Notes: generated by a model from the sequence alone, not told the origin. A stretch of DNA of 64,000 nucleotides from Anoxybacillus sp050480245 (GCA_050480245.1 JBCNEQ010000025.1), one strand, 5' to 3'; counted from the stretch's first letter, positions 15,724 through 24,844 are shown. Numbers and translations: made by a program.

Positions 15724-16616
15724 ACGAATATACGTATCCGATTTTATTTGGAGTCACAGTCGGGATATTAACGAGACTATATTTATTAAAAACAGATTAT
15801 CGTCAATATCCAACATATTTGCATGGGAAAATTATTCATATAGCGCTCGGCTTTATTGCTGCAGGGCTTGGGACGATTGCGGTGCCAGCCATTATGGAAA
15901 AAGAATTTGCTGCGATTACATTTTTAGCTTTAGCCGCTTCTCAATTTCGAGATGTGCGCAATATGGAGCGCAATACGTTAAATGAACTTGACCGATATGA
16001 ACTTGTGCCGCGTGGCAAGACGTATATCGAAGGGATTGCCATCGTTTTTGAAGGAAGAAACTATTTAGTTATTTTTGCATCATTTGTAAGTACGCTTGCT
16101 TACTTAGTTTGGAACATATGGTTTGGGATTGTTGCGGCTGCGATTTCGTTTATTGTGGCCCGCAAATTCATGTCAGGTAGCCGACTTGGTGAGATTGTCG
16201 ACGTAGAATACGTGAAACCGCATTTTAAAGGAGCAGGATTATATGTTGACAATATTTATATCATGAATATCGGTTTAGAAGCGCGACGCGAAGAAATTTT
16301 ACGGTATGGGATGGGATTTATTTTAAAGCCGAAAAATTTTAATGCTCGCTCAACGATTGCCAATCTTGGACAACGGCAAGCGATTTTACATGATGTTTCG
16401 ACTGCGCTAGGGGTGTATCGTGACTCAGGCACGCCAGCGCTCGTGCCGCTCGCTAAGCGCGATTTAGATGATGGACGAGTCGGTATTTTTATTTTGCCTC
16501 AAGAAAAAGATATCGAAAAAGCAAAAGCAATTATTTGTAACGTACCGGCGTTAGAAAATGCGATTCGTATGCCGACGAAATCTGAAACAAATCAAGTAGG
16601 GAAGGTGTTAAAATGA
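15720..16616 (+). CDS. yphB: YIEGIA-domain membrane protein (YphB type)
   Basis: 298 residues. Contains the naming motif in TYIEGIAIVFEGRNYL at about 101-116, N-terminal membrane segments (about 3-20, 38-60), two more at about 118-150, and a soluble C-terminal domain. The family occurs in spore formers; the B. subtilis member has been linked to spore envelope assembly, as I recall. It overlaps yphA by 4 bases and the next gene by ATGA, so the three are probably translated together. Confidence 0.85.
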   Translation: MNEYTYPILFGVTVGILTRLYLLKTDYRQYPTYLHGKIIHIALGFIAAGLGTIAVPAIMEKEFAAITFLALAASQFRDVRNMERNTLNELDRYELVPRGKTYIEGIAIVFEGRNYLVIFASFVSTLAYLVWNIWFGIVAAAISFIVARKFMSGSRLGEIVDVEYVKPHFKGAGLYVDNIYIMNIGLEARREEILRYGMGFILKPKNFNARSTIANLGQRQAILHDVSTALGVYRDSGTPALVPLAKRDLDDGRVGIFILPQEKDIEKAKAIICNVPALENAIRMPTKSETNQVGKVLK

Positions 16617-16795
16617 CCGTAGAGAAAGTGATTTTAGCGGTGATTACGACGTCACCGCATAAAGTAGCTGGCGGAGTTACGTTTATTTGTGAAAACGAGG
16701 AAGAAATGCAACGAATCGCAGCGAATTTAGAAGCGATTTTAGATGGTATTGCTCATGCGCTAAGCGATGATTTGCTCATTATTGTGAAACATTGA
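16613..16795 (+). CDS. Small partner protein of the YIEGIA protein
   Basis: 60 residues, soluble, with an N-terminal beta strand (KVILAVITTS) and an acidic helix (ENEEEMQRIAANLEAILDGI). Protein families name this type the capping complex subunit for YIEGIA. Start ATG overlaps the previous stop (ATGA), which ties the two products together. Biochemical role not established. Confidence 0.8.
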   Translation: MTVEKVILAVITTSPHKVAGGVTFICENEEEMQRIAANLEAILDGIAHALSDDLLIIVKH

Positions 16796-16810
16796 TTTTT
16801 TTGATAAAAT
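16782..16810 (+). promoter_or_regulatory. Promoter upstream of der
   Basis: TTGTGA (16782-16787), 17-base spacer, TAAAAT (16805-16810) with an extended -10 TG. It starts inside the end of the preceding gene, and a terminator hairpin follows at 16823. Confidence 0.6.
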
Positions 16811-16822
16811 GGGAAAGCTAGA

Positions 16823-16848
16823 CCCTTCAACCGAAGGGCTTCTTTTTT
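16823..16848 (+). terminator. Intrinsic terminator upstream of der
   Basis: CCCTTC (16823-16828) and GAAGGG (16833-16838) pair around AACC, followed by CTTCTTTTTT. It may end the yphA operon or act on transcripts from the promoter at 16782. Confidence 0.75.
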
Positions 16849-16885
16849 GTTCGGGTTTCGAAATTTAGTGAAGGAGTGTGAGAAT

Positions 16886-18196
16886 ATGACGAAACCAGTT
16901 GTAGCGATCGTTGGTCGCCCGAATGTCGGAAAGTCCACGATTTTTAACCGTATTGTCGGTGAACGTATTTCGATTGTCGAAGATGTACCGGGAGTGACAC
17001 GCGACCGAATTTATAGCAGTGCAGAATGGTTAAATACAAAGTTTAACATCATTGATACAGGAGGAATTGATATTGGCGATGAGCCATTATTGACGCAAAT
17101 TCGCCAACAAGCCGAGATTGCCATTGATGAAGCGGACGTCATTATTTTTATGACGAATGGTCGTGATGGTGTCACAGCAGCCGATGAGGAAGTAGCGAAA
17201 ATTTTATATCGCTCAAATAAACCTGTTGTTTTGGCTGTGAACAAAATTGATAATCCAGACATGCGTGAAAACATTTACGATTTTTATACGCTCGGATTCG
17301 GAGAGCCGATTCCGATTTCTGGTACGCACGGATTAGGGATCGGGGATTTGTTAGATGCAGTTGTTGCACATTTTCCGAAACGAGAAACGAAAGAGTACGA
17401 TGCGGACGTCATTAAATTTTGTTTAATCGGTCGTCCAAATGTCGGCAAATCTTCGCTAGTCAATGCGATTTTAGGTGAAGAGCGGGTCATTGTGAGCGAT
17501 ATAGCAGGAACAACGCGTGATGCGATCGATACGACGTTTAAGCGCGATGGACAAGAATATGTCATTATTGATACAGCTGGGATGCGCAAAAGAGGAAAAG
17601 TATATGAGAGCACCGAAAAATATAGTGTGTTGCGTGCATTAAAAGCGATTGAGCGTTCGGATGTCGTACTTGTCGTCATTAACGCAGAAGAAGGTATTAT
17701 TGAACAAGATAAAAAAATTGCGGGGTATGCACATGAAGCTGGTCGAGGTGTCGTCATCGTTGTAAACAAATGGGATGCAATTGAAAAAGATGAAAAGACG
17801 ATGAACGAGTTTGAGAAAAAAATTCGCGATCACTTTCAATTTCTCGACTATGCACCGATCGTATTCGTATCCGCAAAAACGAAACAACGGCTGCATAAGT
17901 TGTTGCCGATCATTCAAATGGTGAGCGAAAATCACGCGATGCGCGTCCAAACGAACGTATTGAACGAAGTGTTAATGGACGCCATTGCAATGAATCCGAC
18001 ACCGACACATAACGGCCAACGATTAAAAATTTATTACATGACACAAGTAGCAGTGAAACCACCGACGTTTGTTGTATTTGTGAACGATCCGGAATTAATG
18101 CATTTTTCGTACGAGCGCTTTTTGGAAAATCGGATTCGCGATACGTTCGGATTTGAGGGAACGCCGATTAAAATCATTGCACGTCCGCGAAATTAA
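16886..18196 (+). CDS. der: Ribosome-assembly GTPase Der (EngA)
   Basis: 436 residues, the exact B. subtilis length. Two GTPase domains in tandem, each with GRPNVGKS (about 10-17 and in the 180s), DTGG / DTAG switch II, and NKxD (NKID, NKWD), followed by a C-terminal KH-like domain. Acts in 50S subunit maturation. ATG 16886 follows AAGGAGTG. Confidence 0.98.
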   Translation: MTKPVVAIVGRPNVGKSTIFNRIVGERISIVEDVPGVTRDRIYSSAEWLNTKFNIIDTGGIDIGDEPLLTQIRQQAEIAIDEADVIIFMTNGRDGVTAADEEVAKILYRSNKPVVLAVNKIDNPDMRENIYDFYTLGFGEPIPISGTHGLGIGDLLDAVVAHFPKRETKEYDADVIKFCLIGRPNVGKSSLVNAILGEERVIVSDIAGTTRDAIDTTFKRDGQEYVIIDTAGMRKRGKVYESTEKYSVLRALKAIERSDVVLVVINAEEGIIEQDKKIAGYAHEAGRGVVIVVNKWDAIEKDEKTMNEFEKKIRDHFQFLDYAPIVFVSAKTKQRLHKLLPIIQMVSENHAMRVQTNVLNEVLMDAIAMNPTPTHNGQRLKIYYMTQVAVKPPTFVVFVNDPELMHFSYERFLENRIRDTFGFEGTPIKIIARPRN

Positions 18197-18208
18197 AGGG
18201 GTGATCAG

Positions 18209-19231
18209 ATGGTTGCAGTATTAGGTGCAGGTAGTTGGGGTACAGCTTTGGCGATCGTTCTTGCCGATAATGGACACCATGTTCGGCTATGGGGACAGCG
18301 TCAAGAACAAATCGATGAAATTAATGAAAAACATACGAATGAAAAATATTTGCCGAATATTCATCTTCCTGAAGCGATTGTTGGCTACGTAGATCTTTCC
18401 AAAGCGCTTGAAGGGGTTGAAACGGTCGTATTAGCCGTTCCAACGAAAGCGATTCGCGATGTATTACAGCGCGTTCGCACATGCGTGAAACAGCCGATTA
18501 CGATCGTTTCGGTTAGCAAAGGAATCGAACCGGATACACATAAACGTATTTCAGAAATTATTGAAGAAGAAATGCCAGCCCATTTGTTACAAGACGTCGT
18601 CGTTTTATCAGGACCGAGCCATGCGGAAGAAGTGAGCTTACGCCATCCGACAACGGTGACAGTATCATCGAAAAATATGGAAGCAGCCGAGCGCATTCAA
18701 GATTTATTTATGAATCATCAATATTTTCGCGTATATACAAACCCAGATTTAATCGGAGTAGAGATTGGCGGGGCGTTAAAAAACATTATTGCGTTAGCAG
18801 CAGGAATTATCGACGGACTTGGTTACGGGGATAATGCGAAAGCAGCGCTTATGACGCGCGGGCTTGCAGAAATGGCTCGTCTCGGTAGCCGCCTCGGCGC
18901 CAATCCGCTTACATTTGCAGGTTTGACAGGAATTGGTGATTTAATTGTAACATGCACAAGCGTCCATTCGCGCAACTGGCGTGCTGGCAATTTGCTCGGT
19001 AAAGGATATGCGCTTGATGATGTGCTAGCGAATATGGGAATGGTTGTTGAAGGAGTGCGAACGACAAAAGCGGCCTATCAATTAGCGAAAAAAATGAATG
19101 TCGATATGCCGATTACAAACGCTCTTTACGATGTATTATTTAACGGAAAAGATGTGAAAAGCGCAGTAGACTTGCTTATGGCGCGTGGAAAAACGTCAGA
19201 ACTTGAAGATTTAGCAAACATTTCGTTATAA
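18209..19231 (+). CDS. gpsA: Glycerol-3-phosphate dehydrogenase [NAD(P)+]
   Basis: 340 residues. Makes sn-glycerol 3-phosphate from dihydroxyacetone phosphate for phospholipids, complementing plsC. N-terminal NAD motif LGAGSWGTALA, SKGIEP, catalytic region EIGGALKNIIALAAG with the lysine, and GLTGIGDLIVTC. Close to der (12-base gap), with GGGGTGATC upstream. Confidence 0.97.
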   Translation: MVAVLGAGSWGTALAIVLADNGHHVRLWGQRQEQIDEINEKHTNEKYLPNIHLPEAIVGYVDLSKALEGVETVVLAVPTKAIRDVLQRVRTCVKQPITIVSVSKGIEPDTHKRISEIIEEEMPAHLLQDVVVLSGPSHAEEVSLRHPTTVTVSSKNMEAAERIQDLFMNHQYFRVYTNPDLIGVEIGGALKNIIALAAGIIDGLGYGDNAKAALMTRGLAEMARLGSRLGANPLTFAGLTGIGDLIVTCTSVHSRNWRAGNLLGKGYALDDVLANMGMVVEGVRTTKAAYQLAKKMNVDMPITNALYDVLFNGKDVKSAVDLLMARGKTSELEDLANISL

Positions 19232-19336
19232 TTTTCTTGGAAATAGGCATGTGAAGAGAGCTTTGTTATTTATATTGCATACGATGTTATGAAAACATTC
19301 TCAGACTTGAATGGATGGTGCATGTTTAGTCATCGT

Positions 19337-19373
19337 CTGAAGTAAAGAAGCCCCGCTTTACTTCAGCTTTTTT
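19337..19373 (+). terminator. Intrinsic terminator after gpsA
   Basis: An 11-bp stem, CTGAAGTAAAG (19337-19347) with CTTTACTTCAG (19356-19366), followed by C and seven T. Confidence 0.9.
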
Positions 19374-19405
19374 ATGTAGCAATTTAGAGAAAGCGAGGGA
19401 AAGCG

Positions 19406-19609
19406 ATGTCGCCGGGTCTTTTAAAAATGTGGATTTCGTTAACAGGAATCGGTTTAATGTTCATCGCTGTATTTTCGATTTATTTCAGTCGATATCAAGT
19501 GAAAAATAAGATTATAAAAATGATTTTAGCAACGATTGCATACATAAGTATGATCATCGCTGGTCTCATTATTGTGTTTGTCGTATTTAGCGGACCAGTG
19601 CAAGAATAA
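19406..19609 (+). CDS. yphE: YphE-like small membrane protein (DUF2768)
   Basis: 67 residues with two hydrophobic helices (about 9-27 and 39-62). Position after gpsA and before yphF, and the length, match B. subtilis yphE. Function unknown. Separated by only 12 bases from yphF, so likely an operon. Confidence 0.85.
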   Translation: MSPGLLKMWISLTGIGLMFIAVFSIYFSRYQVKNKIIKMILATIAYISMIIAGLIIVFVVFSGPVQE

Positions 19610-19621
19610 AAGGATGGATGA

Positions 19622-20347
19622 ATGATGAAAAAGTGGCTACTTCCTGCAATGGTTGTTGTCATAGCGATCGTATTATCAGGTTGCTTATATCCGCAAGAGC
19701 GGTTAGCTCAAAATCAAATCCCGTACAAAGAACAAGTCGAGCGTGTACAACAAGCGGTAAACGAATATCGTCAAGCGACAGGTGGATTGTTACCGATCAA
19801 AACGCGCGATATGGCAACGCCGATTTATCAAAAATATCCGATTGATTTCAACTTGCTCGTTCCGCGATATATGGCTGAACCGCCAGGCAATGCATTTGAA
19901 AGCGGCGGCGTATATCAATACGTTCTCGTCGATGTCGAAACAAATCCGACGGTAAAACTGCTAGATTTGCGCGCTGCGGAAGCGATTCGCGATTTGAAGT
20001 TGCGCATTCGCATGTATCAAGATGCTCATGGTTATCCACCGTTTAAGGATATGCTTGCGAAAGGGATATTTACACTCGATTATAAAAAACTTCGTTTACA
20101 CGCACCTCCTCACATCGTCAGCCCGTATTCTGGAAAAAATCTTCCACTTATTATTGACGGCAAGGGAGAAATTTATATTGACTACCGTATCGATTTGTAT
20201 GAAAAACTGAAAACCGAGGCGCACAACTATCGTTATGGTGACGATATTCGCGATTTGCTTGTGAAACATTCGCTTTTTGTACCTGCTTATTCCCTTCCAT
20301 ACACCGTTGATGAAAAGAAAAAAGAGCCAATTTTTCTTGTGAAATAA
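19622..20347 (+). CDS. yphF: YphF-like lipoprotein
   Basis: 241 residues. Lipobox LSGC at about 19-22 after a hydrophobic signal, so it should be lipid-anchored. The mature part is soluble and unannotated. B. subtilis yphF lies in the same position next to spoIVA and is, as I recall, expressed in sporulation. ATG 19622 or the adjacent ATG 19625 can serve as start. Confidence 0.85.
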   Translation: MMKKWLLPAMVVVIAIVLSGCLYPQERLAQNQIPYKEQVERVQQAVNEYRQATGGLLPIKTRDMATPIYQKYPIDFNLLVPRYMAEPPGNAFESGGVYQYVLVDVETNPTVKLLDLRAAEAIRDLKLRIRMYQDAHGYPPFKDMLAKGIFTLDYKKLRLHAPPHIVSPYSGKNLPLIIDGKGEIYIDYRIDLYEKLKTEAHNYRYGDDIRDLLVKHSLFVPAYSLPYTVDEKKKEPIFLVK

Positions 20348-20353
20348 GTCATG

Positions 20354-20395
20354 ATCCCTTCTCTAACCAAATACATTTTAGAGAAGGGATTTTTT
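20354..20395 (+). terminator. Intrinsic terminator after yphF
   Basis: ATCCCTTCTCTAA (20354-20366) pairs with TTAGAGAAGGGAT (20378-20390), followed by a T-run. Confidence 0.92.
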
Positions 20396-20470
20396 AGTCA
20401 TAAACAAATAGGACAACAACATATGCATATAGTGTCCTCATATGTTTTAAATATAAGGGAGGGAAGGCAG

Positions 20471-21949
20471 TTGGAAAAGGTCGATCTTTTTAAAGATATT
20501 GCGGAACGAACAGGCGGGGATATTTATTTAGGAGTTGTCGGCGCCGTTCGAACAGGCAAATCAACATTTATTAAAAAGTTTATGGAACTTGTTGTCATTC
20601 CGAATATTCAAAACGAAGCAGATAAAGCGCGGGCACAAGATGAACTGCCACAAAGTGCGGCAGGAAAAACGATTATGACGACAGAGCCAAAGTTTGTTCC
20701 GAACCAAGCGGTGAAAGTGAAAGTAGATGATGGAATTGAAGTGAACATCCGCCTCGTTGATTGTGTTGGCTACACGGTACAAGGGGCGAAAGGATTTGAA
20801 GATGAAAACGGCCCGCGCATGATTCACACACCGTGGTATGAAGAGCCGATTCCGTTTCAAGAAGCAGCCGAGATTGGCACGAGAAAAGTTATTCAAGAAC
20901 ATTCGACAATCGGCGTTGTCGTTACAACCGATGGCTCGATTGGAGAAATTCCGCGCGAAAATTATATTGAAGCGGAAGAACGTGTCGTCAACGAATTAAA
21001 AGAAGTTGGCAAGCCATTTATTATGATTATTAATACAGTACGTCCACAACATCCAGAAACAGAAACGTTGAAGCAACAATTAAGCGAAAAATACGACATC
21101 CCGGTGCTAGCCTTGAGCGTGGAAGGAATGCGGGAAGCCGATGTGTATCAAGTGCTTCGTGAAGCATTATATGAATTTCCTGTATTAGAGGTGAACGTCA
21201 ATTTACCGAACTGGGTCATGGTATTGCGCGAAAACCATTGGTTGCGCGAGAGCTATCAAGATGCGGTGCGTGATACTGTGAAAGATATTAAGCGATTGCG
21301 CGATGTCGACCGTGTTGTCCAACAATTTAGCGAATATGACTTTATTGATGAAGCTCGTTTAGCCGGCATTGAAATGGGGCAAGGTATTGCAGAAATTGAT
21401 TTATACGCGCCAGATGAGTTGTACGATCAAATTTTAAAAGAAGTCGTAGGGGTCGAAATACGCGGAAAAGATCATTTGCTGCAATTAATGCAAGATTTCG
21501 CTTATGCGAAGGCGGAATACGACCAAATTGCTGATGCGCTTCGCATGGTGAAACAAACAGGCTATGGCATCGCAGCGCCATCGCTTTCTGATATGAGCTT
21601 AGATGAACCGGAAATTATTCGTCAAGGATCTCGCTTTGGCGTACGGTTAAAAGCGGTCGCACCTTCCATTCATATGATTAAAGTTGATGTCGAATCGGAA
21701 TTTGCACCGATTATCGGAACAGAAAAACAAAGCGAAGAGCTCGTTCGTTACTTAATGCAAGATTTTGAGGACGATCCACTTTCGATTTGGAACTCTGATA
21801 TTTTTGGTCGTTCGCTCAGCTCGATTGTCCGTGAAGGCATTCAAGCGAAACTAGCACTTATGCCTGAAAATGCCCGCTATAAATTAAAAGATACGTTAGA
21901 GCGCATCATTAACGAAGGCTCCGGTGGACTAATCGCGATCATTTTATAA
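20471..21949 (+). CDS. spoIVA: Stage IV sporulation protein A, coat-base ATPase
   Basis: 492 residues, identical in length to B. subtilis SpoIVA. Walker A GAVRTGKS at 24-31, a central domain, and the conserved C-terminus ending in GSGGLIAIIL. SpoIVA polymerises with ATP on the forespore surface, anchored by SpoVM, to found the coat. Start is TTG 20471 after GGGAGGGAAGG, giving the family N-terminus MEKVDLFKDIAERTGGD; an upstream in-frame ATG at 20351 lies in the yphF terminator and is unlikely. Confidence 0.98.
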   Translation: MEKVDLFKDIAERTGGDIYLGVVGAVRTGKSTFIKKFMELVVIPNIQNEADKARAQDELPQSAAGKTIMTTEPKFVPNQAVKVKVDDGIEVNIRLVDCVGYTVQGAKGFEDENGPRMIHTPWYEEPIPFQEAAEIGTRKVIQEHSTIGVVVTTDGSIGEIPRENYIEAEERVVNELKEVGKPFIMIINTVRPQHPETETLKQQLSEKYDIPVLALSVEGMREADVYQVLREALYEFPVLEVNVNLPNWVMVLRENHWLRESYQDAVRDTVKDIKRLRDVDRVVQQFSEYDFIDEARLAGIEMGQGIAEIDLYAPDELYDQILKEVVGVEIRGKDHLLQLMQDFAYAKAEYDQIADALRMVKQTGYGIAAPSLSDMSLDEPEIIRQGSRFGVRLKAVAPSIHMIKVDVESEFAPIIGTEKQSEELVRYLMQDFEDDPLSIWNSDIFGRSLSSIVREGIQAKLALMPENARYKLKDTLERIINEGSGGLIAIIL

Positions 21950-21974
21950 AAAGACTCCGTTTGGGGTCTTTTTT
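21949..21974 (+). terminator. Intrinsic terminator after spoIVA
   Basis: AAAAGACTCC pairs with GGGGTCTTTT (one G-T), followed by T. Confidence 0.85.
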
Positions 21975-21996
21975 GCTTTGAAACAAAAATTTTCTC

Positions 21997-22024
21997 TTGC
22001 AGTCAAAAAGCGCGATATGATAAT
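21997..22024 (+). promoter_or_regulatory. Distal promoter of hbs
   Basis: TTGCAG (21997-22002), 16-base spacer, GATAAT (22019-22024). Would give a leader of about 180 bases. Confidence 0.45.
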
Positions 22025-22092
22025 CTTTATTCAGAAAATGTTAGGTTCGTTGGGGAATAATAGGCAAATTGCATGATTTTGCTGAAAAAATG

Positions 22093-22121
22093 TTGAATTA
22101 TGAGCAAGGATCAGTTAATAT
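22093..22121 (+). promoter_or_regulatory. Main promoter of hbs
   Basis: TTGAAT (22093-22098), 17-base spacer, TAATAT (22116-22121), about 80 bases before the RBS. Together with the distal site it resembles the multiple-promoter arrangement of HU genes in Bacillus. Confidence 0.65.
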
Positions 22122-22208
22122 AAGGCATGTTAATGTATAGAAACAATAGAAAGTGTAGACAACTGAAAGTGATGTATGATACATATGCTTTGGGAGGAGG
22201 TGAGTGGC

Positions 22209-22481
22209 ATGAACAAAACGGAATTAATCAACGCGGTAGCCGAAGCAAGCGGCCTTTCTAAAAAAGATGCATCTAAAGCAGTTGATGCTGTTTTTGACGC
22301 AATTACAGAAGCGCTTAAAAACGGTGATAAAGTACAATTAATCGGTTTTGGTAACTTCGAAGTACGTGAGCGTGCGGCGCGCAAAGGACGCAACCCGCAA
22401 ACAGGAGAAGAAATCGAAATTGCTGCAAGCAAGGTCCCTGCTTTCAAACCTGGGAAAGCGTTAAAAGATGCTGTGAAGTAA
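22209..22481 (+). CDS. hbs: DNA-binding protein HU (HBsu)
   Basis: 90 residues. Nucleoid-associated dimeric DNA-bending protein. Starts MNKTELINAVAEASGLSKKD, with the DNA-binding arm in the RNPQTGEEIEI region and the C-terminal VPAFKPGKALKDAVK. Very strong ribosome site GGAGGAGGTGAG before the ATG suits a highly expressed gene. Confidence 0.98.
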   Translation: MNKTELINAVAEASGLSKKDASKAVDAVFDAITEALKNGDKVQLIGFGNFEVRERAARKGRNPQTGEEIEIAASKVPAFKPGKALKDAVK

Positions 22482-22499
22482 GAAATTACATACAGCCAA

Positions 22500-22536
22500 A
22501 AGAGGTAGCCGGTTGCGAGCTGCCTCTTCTTTTTTG
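22500..22536 (+). terminator. Intrinsic terminator after hbs
   Basis: AAGAGGTAGC pairs with GCTGCCTCTT (one G-T pair), followed by CTTTTTT. Confidence 0.88.
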
Positions 22537-22563
22537 CCTTTTTTCATCTTTATGTGCTAGAAT
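22534..22563 (+). promoter_or_regulatory. Promoter of folE-mtrB
   Basis: TTGCCT (22534-22539), 18-base spacer, extended -10 TGCTAGAAT (22555-22563). The -35 overlaps the hbs terminator T-run. Confidence 0.55.
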
Positions 22564-22601
22564 CGGATTACGTGAAGTTGAATGGTAGGAGGATGCAACA
22601 A

Positions 22602-23156
22602 ATGAATGTACAACAAATTGAACAAGCGGTTCGCTTAATTTTAGAAGCGATTGGCGAAGATCCAAATCGTGAAGGGTTGCTCGATACACCGAAGCGGGTA
22701 GCAAAAATGTATGTGGAAATGTTTTCTGGTTTAACCGAAGATCCGAAAGTGCACTTGCAAACGGTATTTAGTGAAGACCATGAAGAACTTGTCCTCGTCA
22801 AAGACATTCCGTTTTATTCAATGTGTGAACATCATCTCGTTCCGTTTTTTGGTGTGGCTCACGTCGCATACATTCCACGTGGTGGAAAAGTGACGGGATT
22901 GAGCAAACTAGCACGAACGGTCGAAACTGTTGCGCGACGACCGCAATTACAAGAACGAATTACAGCAACGGTAGCCGATGCCATTATGGAGACGCTCGAA
23001 CCGCATGGGGTGATGGTTGTTGTGGAGGCTGAACATATGTGTATGACGATGCGTGGTGTGAAAAAGCCAGGAGCGAAAACAGTTACAACTGCGGTACGTG
23101 GAACGCTTGCAACAGATGACAAAGCTCGCGCCGAAATATTAGCGCTGATTAAATAG
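22602..23156 (+). CDS. folE: GTP cyclohydrolase I
   Basis: 184 residues (mtrA in B. subtilis). First step of folate synthesis, GTP to dihydroneopterin triphosphate. Zinc ligands in MCEHHLVPF and the later HMCMTMRGV, plus the GLSKLAR substrate region. ATG 22602 has AGGAGG nine bases ahead; the ATG at 22593 is too close to it. Followed by mtrB after 10 bases, the classic mtrAB operon. Confidence 0.97.
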   Translation: MNVQQIEQAVRLILEAIGEDPNREGLLDTPKRVAKMYVEMFSGLTEDPKVHLQTVFSEDHEELVLVKDIPFYSMCEHHLVPFFGVAHVAYIPRGGKVTGLSKLARTVETVARRPQLQERITATVADAIMETLEPHGVMVVVEAEHMCMTMRGVKKPGAKTVTTAVRGTLATDDKARAEILALIK

Positions 23157-23166
23157 GAGGGATTGT

Positions 23167-23394
23167 ATGATGCAAGGTGACTATGTGGTGATTAAAGCGT
23201 TAGAAGACGGAGTGAATGTCATCGGGTTAACGCGCGGTTCAGATACGCGCTTCCATCATTCTGAAAAGCTTGATCAAGGTGAAGTGCTTATTGCGCAATT
23301 TACAGAACATACATCAGCAATTAAAGTGCGCGGAAAAGCGCTCATTCAAACACAACACGGTGAAATCCAATCCGACGCAAAAAATCATCGTTAA
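23167..23394 (+). CDS. mtrB: trp RNA-binding attenuation protein TRAP
   Basis: 75 residues. Forms an 11-subunit ring that, with tryptophan bound between subunits, wraps GAG/UAG repeats of trp leader RNA. Family blocks: VVIKALEDGVNVIGLTRG, HHSEKL, QFTEHTSAIKVRGKA, including the RNA-contacting K and R residues and the GLTRG and TEHTS tryptophan-pocket loops. Its RNA target is at 30020-30080 in this window. Two adjacent ATG codons; either fits. Confidence 0.97.
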   Translation: MMQGDYVVIKALEDGVNVIGLTRGSDTRFHHSEKLDQGEVLIAQFTEHTSAIKVRGKALIQTQHGEIQSDAKNHR

Positions 23395-23418
23395 CATGAA
23401 GGGCGTTTATGATATAAT
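23391..23418 (+). promoter_or_regulatory. Promoter of hepS-menG-hepT
   Basis: TTAACA (23391-23396), 16-base spacer, TATAAT (23413-23418). Confidence 0.75.
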
Positions 23419-23454
23419 AAAGTTTGAGTTTTTGGGAAGCAAGGGTGATGAATC

Positions 23455-24105
23455 ATGGATATGCAACAGCAAATGGAACAAGTACGAACGCGCATTCAAC
23501 GGGCAATTGCCCATCCATATGTAGATCGCTATATACAACCGCGTATCATAGACGAAGATCGCATATCGTTTGCTCTTTCTATGTTACGTTCAGCTCAAGT
23601 GGAAGCAAACATCGCGCTCGATTATGTGTTTGCCATGATGTTAATTCAACTCGCCCTTGATACCCATGATGAAGTAGATGAGCAACAAACGGTGCAACAA
23701 AAACAATTAACAGTACTTGCGGGAGATTTATATAGCGGATTGTATTACGAGTTTTTAGCGCAGCGACATGATATTTCTCTTATTCGTCGCTTTGCCGAGG
23801 CGATAAAAGAAATTAACATACAGAAAATTCGCTTGCAGCAACTGTCGCCAGATGATCCTGAGCGCTTTCATTGCATCGCTGTAATCGAATCAGCATTGCT
23901 TCGTCAGCTTGCAAAACATGTTCATGCTGATGAGTGGGGGGAGCTTGCATATTATTTGTTCTCGCTAAAACACGTTCAACGCGAGGAAGCAAAATCGAAA
24001 GCAACGGTCGATTATATCGATCATTGTAAGCGAAAATTACAAGATCTTCTCCCGTTTCATGTACACAAAGAAGTAAAAGAGCAATTCTCTCATCTCCTCG
24101 CTTGA
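23455..24105 (+). CDS. hepS: Heptaprenyl diphosphate synthase component 1
   Basis: 216 residues. The non-catalytic small subunit that pairs with HepT to make the C35 side chain of menaquinone-7. Mostly helical; family membership rests on the N-terminal helices, EEAKSKATVDYIDHCK-type C-terminus, and the hepS-menG-hepT operon. Somewhat shorter than the B. subtilis protein (about 250). Confidence 0.92.
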   Translation: MDMQQQMEQVRTRIQRAIAHPYVDRYIQPRIIDEDRISFALSMLRSAQVEANIALDYVFAMMLIQLALDTHDEVDEQQTVQQKQLTVLAGDLYSGLYYEFLAQRHDISLIRRFAEAIKEINIQKIRLQQLSPDDPERFHCIAVIESALLRQLAKHVHADEWGELAYYLFSLKHVQREEAKSKATVDYIDHCKRKLQDLLPFHVHKEVKEQFSHLLA

Positions 24106-24130
24106 TTTCAGTTGAAAGAAGGGGATTTTT

Positions 24131-24844
24131 ATGCAACAGTCGAAAGAAGAACGTGTTCATCGCGTATTTGAAAAAATTTCTGACCATTATGATCGCATGA
24201 ACTCTGTCATTAGCTTTAAACGCCATGTCGCATGGCGAAAAGATACGATGAAACGAATGAACGTGCAAAAAGGAGCAAAAGCGCTCGATGTATGTTGCGG
24301 GACAGCCGATTGGACGATTGCATTGGCGGAAGCAGTCGGACCTGGCGGAGAAGTATACGGACTTGATTTTAGTCGCAATATGTTAAAAGTAGGAGAAGAA
24401 AAAGTAAAAGAGCGTGGTTTTCAACATGTCACACTTGTTCATGGAAACGCCATGAGTTTGCCTTTTCCTGACAATACGTTCGACTATGTGACGATCGGTT
24501 TTGGATTGCGCAACGTTCCCGACTATATGACCGTATTAAAAGAAATGTATCGCGTGGCAAAACCGGGTGGAAAAGTCGTTTGTTTAGAAACGTCACAACC
24601 AACGTTGATCGGTTTTCGCCAGTTGTACTATGCATATTTCCGTTATATCATGCCTTTTTTCGGGAAAATTTTCGCGAAAAGCTATGAAGAATACTCGTGG
24701 CTGCAAGAGTCGGCTCGTGAGTTTCCAGGAATGGACGAGCTAGCAGATATGTTTCGTCAAGCCGGTTTCGTGCGCGTACAAGTGAAACCGTATACGTTCG
24801 GAGTGGCGGCGATGCATCTCGGATATAAACCTGATGGACGTTAA
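24131..24844 (+). CDS. menG: Demethylmenaquinone methyltransferase
   Basis: 237 residues (MenG/UbiE). SAM-dependent C-methylation, last step of menaquinone synthesis. SAM motif ALDVCCGTADWT at about 48-59, then GLDFSRNML and the UbiE signature near VTIGFGLRNVPDY. Sits between the two subunits of the prenyl synthase. Confidence 0.97.
   Translation: MQQSKEERVHRVFEKISDHYDRMNSVISFKRHVAWRKDTMKRMNVQKGAKALDVCCGTADWTIALAEAVGPGGEVYGLDFSRNMLKVGEEKVKERGFQHVTLVHGNAMSLPFPDNTFDYVTIGFGLRNVPDYMTVLKEMYRVAKPGGKVVCLETSQPTLIGFRQLYYAYFRYIMPFFGKIFAKSYEEYSWLQESAREFPGMDELADMFRQAGFVRVQVKPYTFGVAAMHLGYKPDGR

Noticed and set aside
19232..19336. Short open frame of 18 codons between gpsA and yphE
   Set aside because: No ribosome site and no recognisable product.
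20351..20470. 40-residue N-terminal extension of SpoIVA from ATG 20351
   Set aside because: It would translate the yphF terminator hairpin; the TTG at 20471 gives the conserved N-terminus and length.
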